Shown one piece after another: positions 1 to 9,491 of a stretch of 64,000 nucleotides of DNA. Under the pieces are notes generated by a model. The model saw only the letters and a program-made list of their open reading frames with translations, did no database searches and had not been told where the DNA came from. Source of the stretch: Planctomycetota bacterium. GTDB lineage: Bacteria; Planctomycetota; SZUA-567; H5-PLA8. Every line of letters starts with the position of its first letter. The stretch's first letter is position 1. The translations under genes were made by a program, and so were the position numbers. The stretch spans positions 1 to 64,000 of the forward strand of contig JAKLKQ010000015.1 in the NCBI GenBank assembly GCA_023150555.1, written 5' to 3'.

Positions 1-80
1 AATAGACGCCGCAGGCGCGCAATTGTCAACGGATTTCCAGCCATAATTGAAAAAGTCTTTGGGTTCTACAAAGTGCAGAG

Positions 81-96
81 TGTCACATATGTGACA
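81..96. promoter_or_regulatory. Perfect 16-bp palindrome, possible regulator site
   Basis: TGTCACATATGTGACA is its own reverse complement over 16 bp and lies in an AT-richer, gene-free stretch. The TGT..ACA ends resemble sites of homodimeric helix-turn-helix regulators in general, but I cannot assign a family. The only gene seen nearby is ccsA, which ends at 272 and is transcribed towards this site, so any target must lie to the left, outside the window. Confidence 0.4.
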
Positions 97-215
97 AAAC
101 GTCATATTTTGCGGGGCCGGAGGCCGGTATCCGGGCGCAGGAAGGTATAGCGCGAGAAAGGGCGGTTTCCTGCTTCCCGTTTCCTGTTTCGCATTCGCAT
201 AGCCAAAACTGGAAA

Positions 216-242
216 CCGGAGACGATTCGTTTCGTTCTCCGG
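216..242 (-). terminator. Possible terminator of the ccsA-containing operon
   Basis: CCGGAGA (216-222) pairs with TCTCCGG (236-242), and an inner CGA/TCG pairing extends the stem. On the minus strand the stem is followed by GTTTCCAGTTTT, an interrupted T-rich tract. It sits about 30 bp past the ccsA stop, where a terminator is expected. The T-tract is imperfect, so confidence is moderate. Confidence 0.4.
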
Positions 243-271
243 CCCCCTCTCTCGCACGCGCTGCGCGCGTG

Positions 272-2377
272 TCAGTTGTTGGTTTGCGGGACCGCGGAAC
301 CGGCCTCGCGCTGTGCGCGCGCGTCCTCGATGGGATCGGCCTTCGTGAGCTTGGCAGGGACCGAGGCGCCTGCGCTCCTGCGATAGATCAGGTCGCGCGC
401 CACGGAGACGGCGGTGAAGAAGATGTCCACGCCGGCCACGCTCAGCACCACGTATTCCCCGCCGCTGCCCGCGCCGTAGGCGTGCAGGCCGCCTTGCCCC
501 AGCTTGGGCAGCACGAAGTTGACGCCGTACCAAGCCATCATGATCGGCCAGAAGCCCAGCACCGCGCCGACGCACATGCCGAAGTTGGCCCACCAGCCGG
601 TGAAGCGCCCGTGGAGCACGATCAGGTAGAAGATCAGCCCGATGAAGGCCCAGGTCTCCTTCGGATCCCAGCCCCAGAAGCGGCCCCAGCTGTAGTAGGC
701 CCACACGCCGCCCAGGATCGTGCCGATGGCCAGCAGCAGCACGCCCACTTGCAGCACGCGATAGACGAACTGATGCATCGTGCGGTGTTCGTTCTTGCTG
801 CCCGGCCAGATCAGGTGCTGCCCCAGCGTTACGTGCCCAAGCACCCAGGCGAGAATGAACGCGGCGTAGCTGAGCGTAATCGTCAAAACGTGGATGGTGA
901 GCCAGAAGTTGTCGCGCAGGACAGGGACCAGCGGCTTGATGGAAGCCTCGAACCCGGGCATCTCGGGGTTGCCCAGCACCGCCGGCAGCATGTCCATCAG
1001 CACCAGGCACAGGAAGCCGCCGCAGGCGCCGCAGATCAGGAAGTAGCGCGGCTTGTAGATCAGTTCGAAGACAAGGCCGAAGAGCACCGCGCCGAAGCCG
1101 ACCCACACCACCGACTCGAACATGTTCGTCACCGGCGGACGTCCCGAGATCAGGCAGCGCACGGCGAACCCGTATACGTGGTACGCCAAGCCCGAAAGGA
1201 ATACGGCCATGACCAAGCCGCGCACGACCTTCGATTGAACGCGCAGCGTGACGGTGGCGAGAATGGCGGCCAGGAGATAGAGAATCCAGGCCTTGTTGAA
1301 CGGCCGCGTCTGGTTGTAGTCGATCTCGCGGGCAAGCGCCGCCTCGGCCGGGTAAACGCCGGGGCTGAGGTTCTCCAGCGTCTGGCGCAGCGTACGCGAG
1401 GCACTGGTGAACGCCGCCGCGTCGCGCTTCAGGTACGCGTCGCGGAAGGCGGCGAAGTCGCGGGCCACCTGCGCGGCCTGCTCGGCGGAGTAGTGGCCGA
1501 GGTAGGCCGCCATGAGCTTGTCGGCCGCCACCTCATCGCCCCGCGTGTGCTCCATGACGATCCGGGACCGGGCCATCGTCGAACCGCGGCTGAGTGCTTC
1601 CAGCGTGCCGACGGAGATCCACGAGCCGTCGGGATGGTTGGGGTGAGGCACGCAGAATGCGGTTTCGCCATTGAGGATGTCGTTCATGATCTGGCAGCGC
1701 TGGTAGACGATGCTCGCCTGGTTCTGCAGTTCAGGCACATTGGCCGCGCCCTTGGCCTGCGAGGCCTCGTGGGCCTCGCGAACCAGTTCCAGAATTCGGG
1801 GAACCGGCTGGCCGTCTTTCCCCACGGTCTTTCCGTTGGTCTTGAGGATCTGGCGGACGCTGAAGCGCTTGTCCGCTTCGCTGAGGCCCAGTTCCTGGCG
1901 CAACGGCAGGTACGAGACCAGGACGATGGGCTGTTCGAGCCAATCCTCGCGCGACCGGCTGCCCAGCCATATGGACAGGAAGACGTCCAGCGCTTCGTAC
2001 TTGAACTTGGTCTTCGGATCCTTCCAGTAGGGCACGGCCAGGAAGAACGGGCGGCCGGTGATGTTCTCGACGTTCTCGGACGCCAGCGTATGCAGGGGCT
2101 TCTTGCGCCCGCCGTCCTGCACGGCAATCAGCCCGGCTTCCTTGAAGTCCAAGTCCCCGGTCAGGGCCGCTTTTACCTCGCCGTGATCGTGCGCGTGATC
2201 GTGGTCGTGGTCGTGAACGTGCGCGGCCTCCGCTTCGGGCTTCTCCTCCTTCGGCCCGTGGGTGGTGATCACGTTCTCTCCGCTCTTGGACGATGGATCG
2301 TCCGGAGCGTCCTGCGCAGCCAGCGTGGCGCAGAAGAGGAGGTACGCAGCCAGGACCGGCAGATGACGTGTATGCAT
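272..2377 (-). CDS. ccsA: System II cytochrome c maturation protein CcsA, long form
   Basis: About 701 aa. CcsA is the membrane partner of ResB in System II, which exports heme and attaches it to CxxCH motifs of apocytochromes on the outer face of the cytoplasmic membrane. The C-terminal ~320 residues hold repeated hydrophobic segments and the WWD-type motif WGWDPKETW at about residue 567, the hallmark of CcsA/CcmC/CcmF proteins. The N-terminal half is a signal peptide (MHTRHLPVLAAYLLF) plus a large extracytoplasmic region, much longer than the ~300-400 aa of classical CcsA. Residues 53-65 have seven His alternating with other residues (HVHDHDHDHAHDH). I chose the ATG at 2377 because it gives a signal peptide, follows AGAAAGG, and begins 8 bp after the resB stop. 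It is probably in one operon with resB. It could supply the machinery for the cytochromes to the right. Confidence 0.9.
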   Translation of the reverse strand: MHTRHLPVLAAYLLFCATLAAQDAPDDPSSKSGENVITTHGPKEEKPEAEAAHVHDHDHDHAHDHGEVKAALTGDLDFKEAGLIAVQDGGRKKPLHTLASENVENITGRPFFLAVPYWKDPKTKFKYEALDVFLSIWLGSRSREDWLEQPIVLVSYLPLRQELGLSEADKRFSVRQILKTNGKTVGKDGQPVPRILELVREAHEASQAKGAANVPELQNQASIVYQRCQIMNDILNGETAFCVPHPNHPDGSWISVGTLEALSRGSTMARSRIVMEHTRGDEVAADKLMAAYLGHYSAEQAAQVARDFAAFRDAYLKRDAAAFTSASRTLRQTLENLSPGVYPAEAALAREIDYNQTRPFNKAWILYLLAAILATVTLRVQSKVVRGLVMAVFLSGLAYHVYGFAVRCLISGRPPVTNMFESVVWVGFGAVLFGLVFELIYKPRYFLICGACGGFLCLVLMDMLPAVLGNPEMPGFEASIKPLVPVLRDNFWLTIHVLTITLSYAAFILAWVLGHVTLGQHLIWPGSKNEHRTMHQFVYRVLQVGVLLLAIGTILGGVWAYYSWGRFWGWDPKETWAFIGLIFYLIVLHGRFTGWWANFGMCVGAVLGFWPIMMAWYGVNFVLPKLGQGGLHAYGAGSGGEYVVLSVAGVDIFFTAVSVARDLIYRRSAGASVPAKLTKADPIEDARAQREAGSAVPQTNN

Positions 2378-2385
2378 GACGGGCC

Positions 2386-4938
2386 TCAACCTTTCTGACT
2401 CGAGCCTACGGGGGTCTGTTCCTTCACGGCGGCCAGTTCGGCGTTCGAAGCCGGCGCGCCGCCGCCGGCCGGCGCCTCCACCTTGGCCGTTCCCTGCTGT
2501 CCGGCCTGCACCGCCGGCGTGCGACGGAAGTACGGCTTCAGGTAGAACATGGTGAAGATGCCGAAGCAGATCATCAGGCTGCCCAGCCACTTCGGGAGCC
2601 AGCCCGGATCGCGCAGGACCTGGATGCCGGACCAGTCTGGATTCTTTTCAGGTTCCAGCCCCGACTGAGAGAACTTGTAGGTCGTGCCCAGCCACGGGCC
2701 GTACCAGGTGGGCGGCCAGGTGGTGGGGTTGTTCATCCAGATGCGCCGCGTGTTGCGCGTGTAGCCGTCAACCTCGGCCATCGGAATGTACAGGTCGTCG
2801 TCCCTCGCGGACATGAAAGGATCACGGAACCGCAGGAAGCCGCCGCGGTCGTCGAGGATGGCGCCGTGAATCGTGGGCTCGTCGGGGTCGAGGCCGTACT
2901 CGTCGAAGAACTTCGAGCCCGGCTTCAAAACCACCTCGTCGGTCTGCTCGTCGAAGCTGAGCGTGCTCTCGTAGTTCATGAACGCATTGGAACCGATCAG
3001 GCCTTCCTGATGCTGCGCGCCCGCCTGCGCCAGTCCGACGGAGAACGGCAGCTCGGCATAACGGTGGTCCCAGCCCAGGGCCAACTTTTTGCCGCCGACG
3101 TTCACGGGTACGCCTCCCCCGCCGCCGGCCCGCAGGTTGCCGGCCCACACGCGCAGGGTCTCTCCGCCCGCGGCCACCTCGCACAGCGCGCCCATCCAGG
3201 GATTGCTGTCCTCGTGCTTGCCGCCGGCCATGGGCGCCCAGCTGGTGACGGGCTTGGCGGCATCGAGGGCCTTCTCGACGCTGAGTCCATCGCCGGGCAT
3301 CTTGAAGAAGCGCACCGGCTTGCCCAGCGTCAATTCCCCGCCGGCTTCGCGCTTCTCGCCGCGTTTGGCCACGTACGAGAGCTTCCCTTCGCGGTTCAGG
3401 TAAATGGTGAAGGACGCCTGCTCCTCCTGTTCTCCGGCGCCATGCATGCCCCCATGAGAACCTGACTTCTTCACGACGGTGTCCTCGACTTCGGGGCCGT
3501 ACAGATAGAAGAAAATACAGGGGTTCTTGAATTCGTCCGATTCGTTGTCCTTCGAATCGCCGTCCATCTTGAAGTCCTTGAAGAATTTCCTGATCTCCAA
3601 CTGCCATTCCGGCAGGCCGTCCAGCGGCAGTTTCTTGCCCACGTTCTCCAGCACGGAGATATCGAAGTCGCGGCCCTCCAGGGTGAGCTTCAGGCGGTGG
3701 TCCTTGTTCTTCTCGTCCACGACCAGTTTGCCTGCGACGCCCGATTTCCGCCCGGATTCGGCCGTGGACATCACCACGTCGCCGTTCCGGAAAATGTAGC
3801 TGCGTTCGACCAGCGGAACCAGCTTGGGCGCATCCGCGGCGTCTTCGGCCTTTTCTTCCGCCGGCGGATCGCCAAACTCAAAGGCAATTAGGGCATTGAG
3901 TACCGGCGCCGCGTCCCCGTCCTGCAGGACGTGGTACTGCGTGTCAATCATGGTGGACTGCAACTTAATGAGGATCATCGGCTGGCCCTTGGGCGTGGGC
4001 AGCAGATCCTCGGTGGTGTACTCGACCGGCTGTACGTCCACCAGCTTCACCTGCACCTCAGGGTCGGGCGTGTTCAGGTCGCGCGGCTGCTGCACCAGCG
4101 CGGCGGGGGACACCAGGTCCGGGTAGGCGCCGGCGAGCAGCAGCCGGTTGAGGTAGTACACCTCCTTATTGGAGAGCAACCGGGGACTGTAGGCCAGCAG
4201 GCGCTGGGCGTCCTCGGGCAGGTTCGCGTTCTCGAACAAGGGGCCCTTGAAGAAGCTTCGGCTGTTCAGGGCGCGGCTGAGGATCCCGGCGAGTTTCTCG
4301 GTGTCGAGTTCCTTGCCTTCCTTTTCCGCTTCTCCCTTCGCGGCGGAGAGATAGGCCGCGCGCTCCTTATCGCCGAAGAGCGCCCAGACCCGCTGCCCCA
4401 CCGTCTCGGCGGGATCCCGCCCGTCCTTGACCAGGCGCTCGGCGAGTTGGCGCCAGTCGCGCACATCGCCGGATTTCAATTCGTCGATGCTCGCCAGCAG
4501 AACGCTTGCGGCTTTCATCTGCACCCGCGTACTCGCCGGTTCGGGCTGGTCGAGCGAGAAGACCTGGAAGCTCTGGTCCATCAGCTGCATCTGGTTCACT
4601 GCGGGCCTGCCGCGGGTAAGCGAGAGGTACCCTTCCACGCCCCACTGCCGGTCGATCAGGCCGCCGAGCAGCAGCACGATGATGCCGGCATGGGTGATGA
4701 CGAAGCCGGTCTGGTACGGCTTCCAGGGGTACCGGATCGCCGCAGCACAGAAGAGGTTGACGACCAGCAGCACCATCCACGCGGAGAACCACCAGCTCTT
4801 GTAGACGAGCAGGCCGGCCACTTCGGCGCCATACTTGGATTCGTAGTAGGTGCCGGCCGCGCAGGCGTACAGCAGGACGGCCAGGAGGATGATGGCCAGC
4901 TTCAGCGACGCAAGAAACCGGTATATCGCTCGAAACAT
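2386..4938 (-). CDS. resB: System II cytochrome c maturation protein ResB, long form
   Basis: About 850 aa. ResB (Ccs1) works with CcsA in heme delivery and ligation to apocytochrome c. The N-terminus has three hydrophobic segments in the first ~100 residues, including LKLAIILLAVLLYACAAGTY and ITHAGIIVLLLGGLIDR, the typical ResB opening. A very large extracytoplasmic domain follows, then a last membrane segment (WLGSLMICFGIFTMFYL) near residue 790. This is considerably longer than most ResB proteins. An upstream in-frame extension exists, but the ATG at 4938 is preceded by AAGGA at good spacing and opens with the conserved membrane segment. It lies 91 bp downstream of the response regulator gene and directly upstream of ccsA, all in one direction. 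Confidence 0.87.
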   Translation of the reverse strand: MFRAIYRFLASLKLAIILLAVLLYACAAGTYYESKYGAEVAGLLVYKSWWFSAWMVLLVVNLFCAAAIRYPWKPYQTGFVITHAGIIVLLLGGLIDRQWGVEGYLSLTRGRPAVNQMQLMDQSFQVFSLDQPEPASTRVQMKAASVLLASIDELKSGDVRDWRQLAERLVKDGRDPAETVGQRVWALFGDKERAAYLSAAKGEAEKEGKELDTEKLAGILSRALNSRSFFKGPLFENANLPEDAQRLLAYSPRLLSNKEVYYLNRLLLAGAYPDLVSPAALVQQPRDLNTPDPEVQVKLVDVQPVEYTTEDLLPTPKGQPMILIKLQSTMIDTQYHVLQDGDAAPVLNALIAFEFGDPPAEEKAEDAADAPKLVPLVERSYIFRNGDVVMSTAESGRKSGVAGKLVVDEKNKDHRLKLTLEGRDFDISVLENVGKKLPLDGLPEWQLEIRKFFKDFKMDGDSKDNESDEFKNPCIFFYLYGPEVEDTVVKKSGSHGGMHGAGEQEEQASFTIYLNREGKLSYVAKRGEKREAGGELTLGKPVRFFKMPGDGLSVEKALDAAKPVTSWAPMAGGKHEDSNPWMGALCEVAAGGETLRVWAGNLRAGGGGGVPVNVGGKKLALGWDHRYAELPFSVGLAQAGAQHQEGLIGSNAFMNYESTLSFDEQTDEVVLKPGSKFFDEYGLDPDEPTIHGAILDDRGGFLRFRDPFMSARDDDLYIPMAEVDGYTRNTRRIWMNNPTTWPPTWYGPWLGTTYKFSQSGLEPEKNPDWSGIQVLRDPGWLPKWLGSLMICFGIFTMFYLKPYFRRTPAVQAGQQGTAKVEAPAGGGAPASNAELAAVKEQTPVGSSQKG

Positions 4939-5029
4939 GATGTGCGTTCCTTCTCTAAGAGCGGCTGCCCACCGGACATCCGGCCGGCCGTTGGCTGCCC
5001 CGCGTCCCACGGGCGGGGCTCCGGGGCGC

Positions 5030-6475
5030 TTACGGTTTCAGCGCGTTCTCTTCGTGCTCCAGTACATCCTTGACGCCGTCGGCGCCAGAAACTTCGCCGT
5101 CCTTTGCCACGCCCTTCGAAAGCCGGTACTGGAACGTGCTGCGCGGCAAGCCCAGCAGCTTCGCGGCGTTGGCCTGGTTGCCGTGGGCCATGTCCAGGGC
5201 CCACTTCAGCAGCGAGCGCTCGAAGGCCGCCAGCGTCGGCTCGAAGGGGATGCTCTGCCGGCCCTCGGTGTGCAGCGTGAAGAAGGGGTCCTCCTGCGCG
5301 GCGCGAATCGCCGCCGGCAGGTCGTGGGCCTGGATCACCGGGCCGCTGTGCAGCACGACGGCCGACTCGATGGCATGCTCCAGCTGCCGAACGTTGCCCG
5401 GCCAGTCGTAGGCCTGCAGCATCTTGAGCGCGTCGCCGGAGAGGCTGCGCGGCTTGCGGCCCAGGCGGTTGAGCGCGGACTTCAGGAAGAAGTCGGCCAG
5501 CACGGGCACGTCCTCGCGCCGGCTGCGCAGCGGCGGAATGTGGATCGTGACCACGCTGAGGCGGTACATCAGGTCGTCGCGGAAGAGCTTCTGCTCGACC
5601 AGCGCCGCCAGATCCTTCTTGGTCGCGGCCACCACGCGGATGTCCGCGGACTCCATGCGCGTGCTGCCCACGCGCTGGAAGGTGTGCGTCTGAAGCACGC
5701 GCAGCAAGCGGCCCTGGATGTCCATCGGCAGGTCGTCGATATCGTCGAGGAACAGGGTGCCGCCGTCGGCGGCCTTGATGTAGCCGTCGCGGCGGACGGA
5801 CGCGCCCGTGAAGGCGCCCTTCTCGTGCCCGAACAGCTCGGACTCGATCAGCGACTGCGGCAGCGCCGCGCAGGGCACGGCGATGAACGGCCCGCCCGCG
5901 CGCTGGCTGCGGCGGTGCAAGTAGCGCGTGCAGACTTCCTTGCCCGTACCCGTCTCGCCGACCATCAGGACGGTCGCGTTGGTGGCGGCGACGCGCTCCA
6001 GGGCTTCGCGCGTGGGCTTCATGCCCTCGCCCATGATCACCGGCTCGGCGCCGGCCTTCAGTTCCTGGACTTCCTGGCGCAGCGAGAGGTTGGCGCCGGC
6101 CAGTTCGATGTGCGCCATGGCGCGGTCCAGGCGCAAGCCGATCTCTTCGCCGCTGACGGGCTTGACCATGTAATCGACCGCGCCGGCCCGCATGGCGCGC
6201 ACGGCATCGCTGACGTCGTCGTAGCCGGTCATGACCAGCACGGGCCGGTTGGGGTTCAACTGCATGGAAGCTTCCAGGAGCGAGATGCCGTCCAGGCCGG
6301 GCATACGCACGTCGGTGATCAAGGCATCGACGGTCTCGGTCTTCAGAACCACCAGCGCGGCGTTGCCGTCCTCGGCCACCAGCACGTTGTAGCCGGCTTC
6401 GCTGAGGAACTCCTTGAGCGTAAGGGTCTTGAGGGGATCGTCGTCCGCGATCAGGACGGTGCAGTTCGATTTCAT
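5030..6475 (-). CDS. NtrC-family sigma-54-dependent response regulator
   Basis: 481 aa with all three expected domains. The receiver domain (1-120) has acidic residues D11-D13, the phospho-acceptor D55 in ITDVRMP and K105. The AAA+ domain has Walker A GETGTGKE (173-180) and the sigma-54 contact motif GAFTGA (220-225). A C-terminal Fis-type helix-turn-helix ([16 protein letters not shown]) binds DNA. The protein should activate sigma-54 promoters after phosphorylation by the kinase encoded 54 bp upstream. The start has a strong GGGAGG site. Five sequences with sigma-54 promoter geometry lie within 15 kb, in front of the cytochrome genes and the kinase, so this is the likely local activator (inference). 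The target signal is unknown. Confidence 0.95.
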   Translation of the reverse strand: MKSNCTVLIADDDPLKTLTLKEFLSEAGYNVLVAEDGNAALVVLKTETVDALITDVRMPGLDGISLLEASMQLNPNRPVLVMTGYDDVSDAVRAMRAGAVDYMVKPVSGEEIGLRLDRAMAHIELAGANLSLRQEVQELKAGAEPVIMGEGMKPTREALERVAATNATVLMVGETGTGKEVCTRYLHRRSQRAGGPFIAVPCAALPQSLIESELFGHEKGAFTGASVRRDGYIKAADGGTLFLDDIDDLPMDIQGRLLRVLQTHTFQRVGSTRMESADIRVVAATKKDLAALVEQKLFRDDLMYRLSVVTIHIPPLRSRREDVPVLADFFLKSALNRLGRKPRSLSGDALKMLQAYDWPGNVRQLEHAIESAVVLHSGPVIQAHDLPAAIRAAQEDPFFTLHTEGRQSIPFEPTLAAFERSLLKWALDMAHGNQANAAKLLGLPRSTFQYRLSKGVAKDGEVSGADGVKDVLEHEENALKP

Positions 6476-6529
6476 GGCATCAACCTCCCCATGCCCTTCG
6501 CCTTACGCGTGCGTCCTGCGCACGGCGGG

Positions 6530-8395
6530 TCAGGACCCGCCGACCGACTCGAGCACCGAACCCGTCCGCCGGGCGCCTTCGTTGGGCAATGCATCGCTGG
6601 GCAGTATTACCGTAAAGCACGCACCCCACGGTTTCGAGAGATTCTCGAAGCTGATGTCGCCTCCGTGTTCCTGCGCGATGTTGCGGCTGACCACCAGGCC
6701 CAGCCCGGTGCCCTTTCCGACTTCCTTGGTCGTGAAGAACGAAGCAAATAGCTTGCCGGCATCCACATCCGGAATGCCGGGGCCCTGGTCGACCACCTTT
6801 ATGAGGACCCGCCCGTTCTCGCGGACGGCGCTGACTTTCACCGTGCCCCCGGCGGGCGTCGCGTCCACGGCGTTGTTGATCAGGTTGACCATCACCTGCA
6901 CCAGGCCCAACTCGTCGCCGCGAACCACCAGGTCGAGCGGGATCTCCGGCTCGATCACCAGCTTCACCCGGCTCAGGCGATGGTGCAGGAGCGCGCGGGC
7001 TTCCTCCAGGAACTTGGCCACCTGGACGTGCGCCCACTCGCTGCCGCCCGGAACGCGGCTGAAGTTCAGCAGCCGGCGCACGAAGGCGGCGATGCGCTCC
7101 AGGCCCGAGCGCTGCGCATGGGCGAACTGGCGGACTTTCTCGGGCTCCGAGGCGCTGCGTTCGATGATGCGCGAAGCCTCGATGGCCCCGTCCAGGGGGC
7201 TGTTGATCTCGTGTGCGACCACGGCCGTAAGCTGGCCGACCACGTTGAGTTTCTCGGCATGCGCCAGCGCGCGCCAGGATTGCAGCTGCTGGGTCACGTC
7301 GCGGGCGACTTCCACGATGCCCACGCAGGTCCCGTCCGCGCCCGAGACGCGGCTGATGGTCACGTCCAGGTCGCGGCCTTCGACCTTGGACTGGAATCGC
7401 TGGGTGGGCGCCTGTCCCGAGACGACCTTCTCGAACGCCGCGAGCGCCTTCGGCTGGCCGGCCCGCAGGGTCCGGTACGAAACCCCGGAAACCTGGCAGG
7501 TCTGCGCGTTCAAGTCGGCGGCCGCGCGGTTGCAGTAGACGATCTGGGCGTCCTCCCCGACAACCACGATGGCCGGGGCCAGGCTGTCCAGCACCGCCTG
7601 CACGCGCGCCTTTTCGACGCTCAGCGCCGAATGCGATTTCACCAGGTCTTCGACCTGCTGTTCAAGCCGGTTGGCCATCTCGTTGAAGGCGCCGGAGAGC
7701 AGGTCGGCTTCGTCGTGAGCGCCGGGCGTGCGCTCGACGCGCACGGACAACCGCCCGCCGCCGAACTCCTTCACGGCCTCGACCAGCGATACGATGGGGC
7801 GCGCAAGCCGAGAGAATCCCAGCCAGGCCACTCCGATCGAGAGCCCCAGGCCGCACAACACTGCGGCCAACAGACTGATGCAGACGTGCCGCACCGCCTT
7901 GTCCACCGGCACCCAGCTGAAGCCAACGTGGAGATAGCCCTGTTCGCCGCCGCCCAAAGGCTGGATGAGGTGCAGGACGTCGCCCCTCTCCGTGCGGACG
8001 TTGAACATGGACTTCGAAGGATGACTCGTGGACCGGTCACGGACCAGATCCGCCAGGTCGCCGGACGCTTCCGCTCCGGTAAGAGCATAGATCTGCGAGC
8101 CGTCAGGACTGCACACCGCCAGATAGTTGATATCCGGATTGGCCTGGCGAACCGATGCGAAGAGGTCGCTGATGGCCTGCGTGTCGTTGGCCTTGAGGTT
8201 CCGTTCCAGGTTGGGGGCCAGCAACGCGGCTGCCGTGGCGCTGGCCTGGCGGTGGCCCTCCTCTATATGGGACTGCACGACCAGCATGCCCACCACCTGC
8301 AGGAACAACGCCAACGTCAGCGAGACCATGCCCACCATCAGCATGATTCGCCGTCCCAGGGGGAGCAGGCGCAGGAACTTTTCGGTCGTCTTCAT
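6530..8395 (-). CDS. Membrane sensor histidine kinase (HAMP-PAS-HisKA-HATPase)
   Basis: 621 aa. A first membrane segment (about 16-40) and a second (about 171-195) flank an extracytoplasmic sensor region of ~130 aa. Next come HAMP (about 196-250), a PAS domain (about 258-360, with AIVVVGEDAQIVYCN), the dimerisation/phospho-acceptor helix with H395 in VAHEINSP, and an ATPase domain with NLINNAVDA and GTGLGLVV. It is the cognate kinase of the sigma-54 regulator encoded just downstream, with the order and spacing of an NtrB/NtrC-like operon. The periplasmic sensor suits an extracytoplasmic or redox-related stimulus, but nothing in the sequence names it. A sigma-54-like promoter candidate lies about 150 bp upstream, so autoregulation is possible. 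Confidence 0.95.
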   Translation of the reverse strand: MKTTEKFLRLLPLGRRIMLMVGMVSLTLALFLQVVGMLVVQSHIEEGHRQASATAAALLAPNLERNLKANDTQAISDLFASVRQANPDINYLAVCSPDGSQIYALTGAEASGDLADLVRDRSTSHPSKSMFNVRTERGDVLHLIQPLGGGEQGYLHVGFSWVPVDKAVRHVCISLLAAVLCGLGLSIGVAWLGFSRLARPIVSLVEAVKEFGGGRLSVRVERTPGAHDEADLLSGAFNEMANRLEQQVEDLVKSHSALSVEKARVQAVLDSLAPAIVVVGEDAQIVYCNRAAADLNAQTCQVSGVSYRTLRAGQPKALAAFEKVVSGQAPTQRFQSKVEGRDLDVTISRVSGADGTCVGIVEVARDVTQQLQSWRALAHAEKLNVVGQLTAVVAHEINSPLDGAIEASRIIERSASEPEKVRQFAHAQRSGLERIAAFVRRLLNFSRVPGGSEWAHVQVAKFLEEARALLHHRLSRVKLVIEPEIPLDLVVRGDELGLVQVMVNLINNAVDATPAGGTVKVSAVRENGRVLIKVVDQGPGIPDVDAGKLFASFFTTKEVGKGTGLGLVVSRNIAQEHGGDISFENLSKPWGACFTVILPSDALPNEGARRTGSVLESVGGS

Positions 8396-8553
8396 GTTCC
8401 GGTTCCCGCTCCTGTGCCGGGTGGCTGCCCGACTACCCCATTGGCTTCACAGCCGAGAAGTATCAATTCAGGTGCCAAGCCTCCGTCAATTTTTCGCCAT
8501 AAGTCTATCTATTTATCCTTTTATCACGCGGCTTCGCTGTTGGCAAGCACATT

Positions 8554-8569
8554 CGCATGCTCTAAGCCA
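8554..8569 (-). promoter_or_regulatory. Candidate sigma-54 promoter of the kinase operon
   Basis: Minus-strand TGGCTTAGAGCATGCG has GG-N10-GC spacing and matches TGGC at -24 and TGC at -12 of the consensus TGGCACG-N4-TTGCA. Transcription would start near 8543, leaving a leader of about 150 nt before the kinase ATG at 8395. It is the weakest -12 match of the five sites. Confidence 0.35.
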
Positions 8570-8758
8570 GAATTTGGGCACTGCCTTTTCAGGCTTGACT
8601 CAGGACACTCAATACATTGCGAGAAAACATGTTATGACGACTTCAGAATTCTGGCGAGTAAGGCTCCTTACCCAAAAATTTTCCTATGAGGAGGCGTCCA
8701 GCGCCGAATTTTGGGCGTGGTCCAGACCGCCGTCAGACCCGGAAGCAGGTATTGACGT

Positions 8759-8920
8759 CTAAGGCTGGCTGGCGGGTCTTGGTCCAAGTCGGATGGTTGC
8801 GTCGACTTTGCGCGTCGCCACCATTCCATGGGCCAGGTAGAGAAGCATCGCGCACACCAGGGCGACGACGATGACCGCCCCGGCCCGCCAGATCTGGGAT
8901 CCAATCGCTACTGCATTCAT
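8759..8920 (-). CDS. Possible small single-TM membrane protein (53 aa)
   Basis: The frame opens MNAVAIGSQIWRAGAV and contains one strong hydrophobic helix (about residues 12-34, AGAVIVVALVCAMLLYLAHG) followed by a basic, presumably cytoplasmic tail ending PRPASQP. A purine-rich AGAAGAGAG lies about 10 nt before the ATG. It is too short for function by homology and I do not recognise it. Position between the kinase and the cytochrome operon suggests a small accessory membrane peptide, but it could be a chance frame. Confidence 0.4.
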   Translation of the reverse strand: MNAVAIGSQIWRAGAVIVVALVCAMLLYLAHGMVATRKVDATIRLGPRPASQP

Positions 8921-9223
8921 CGATCTATCGCTCTCTTCTTTTACGCCGGTACCTTTGCCGCAAACGGTCGCGCCACTCGAGGATCGTGGTCCCCATAAAG
9001 CACTTTCTACGCCACATATTTCCCCGTATGCGAGGTTGATAAACTTCGCGGCACGAAATGGGACTGCATCGCATAGGATGACAGCGATTCCAGGCGGAGC
9101 ATGCGTCGATTGCTATGGAATGAGGGCAAACTTCAAAGACAAAAGCTCCACGCAGGGCCGCGATTCATGTCTGGAGAGGCCAGACTTCGCCAAGTTCCTG
9201 GCATACCCTGCCAATAATCCGTC

Positions 9224-9235
9224 GGCACCGGTGCC
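9224..9235. promoter_or_regulatory. 12-bp palindrome, candidate activator site
   Basis: GGCACCGGTGCC is a perfect palindrome about 240 bp upstream of the sigma-54-like promoter at 9476. NtrC-type activators bind dyad sites 80-250 bp upstream, so the position is permissible. The same sequence is not seen upstream of the other sites, which weakens the case. Confidence 0.2.
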
Positions 9236-9475
9236 AAGTTCTAGACGCCATCACAGCCCAAGTGGTTTAATGCAAAGAAGTTGCGCGGGTGTCGGGTACC
9301 GGCCCCCCTGGATTCCTGCAAAGACTTGCCGTTTCGTATATTTCATCTTCCTATTTTTGGATTCGTTTATCTCTTTATGCACTGATGGAACCGATTGTCC
9401 TGTCTGGAATTACAAAGCTAAGTGCTGAGGGCTTCCTGGCTTTACACCCCGCGATCACGGCCGAGTTGGTGAATA

Positions 9476-9491
9476 AGGTACCCCTTTTGCA
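9476..9491 (+). promoter_or_regulatory. Sigma-54-type (-24/-12) promoter of the cytochrome-NrfCD operon
   Basis: AGGTACCCCTTTTGCA has GG at 9477-9478 and GC at 9489-9490, exactly 10 bp apart. The -12 element TTTGCA matches fully (TTGCA) and the -24 element matches GG.AC. Transcription would begin near 9502, about 100 nt before the tetraheme cytochrome ATG at 9601. The neighbouring sigma-54 activator gene and similar sites at 13124, 20935 and 21414 support it. Confidence 0.6.

Noticed and set aside
269-2398. Long plus-strand open frame across ccsA
   Set aside because: It is antisense to a gene with clear CcsA motifs, has no recognisable domain, and long antisense frames are common in GC-rich DNA. 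The same applies to antisense frames at 4850-6751, 15478-17286, 42336-45092 and 54155-56647.
8413-8430. GG-N10-GC match (minus) directly before the kinase
   Set aside because: Poor -12 element, and the transcription start would fall within the ribosome binding region of the kinase gene.
8871-9428. 185-aa plus-strand frame in the intergenic gap
   Set aside because: Low-complexity, non-coding-like composition, no RBS and no family motifs. The sequence around it carries promoter-like elements instead.
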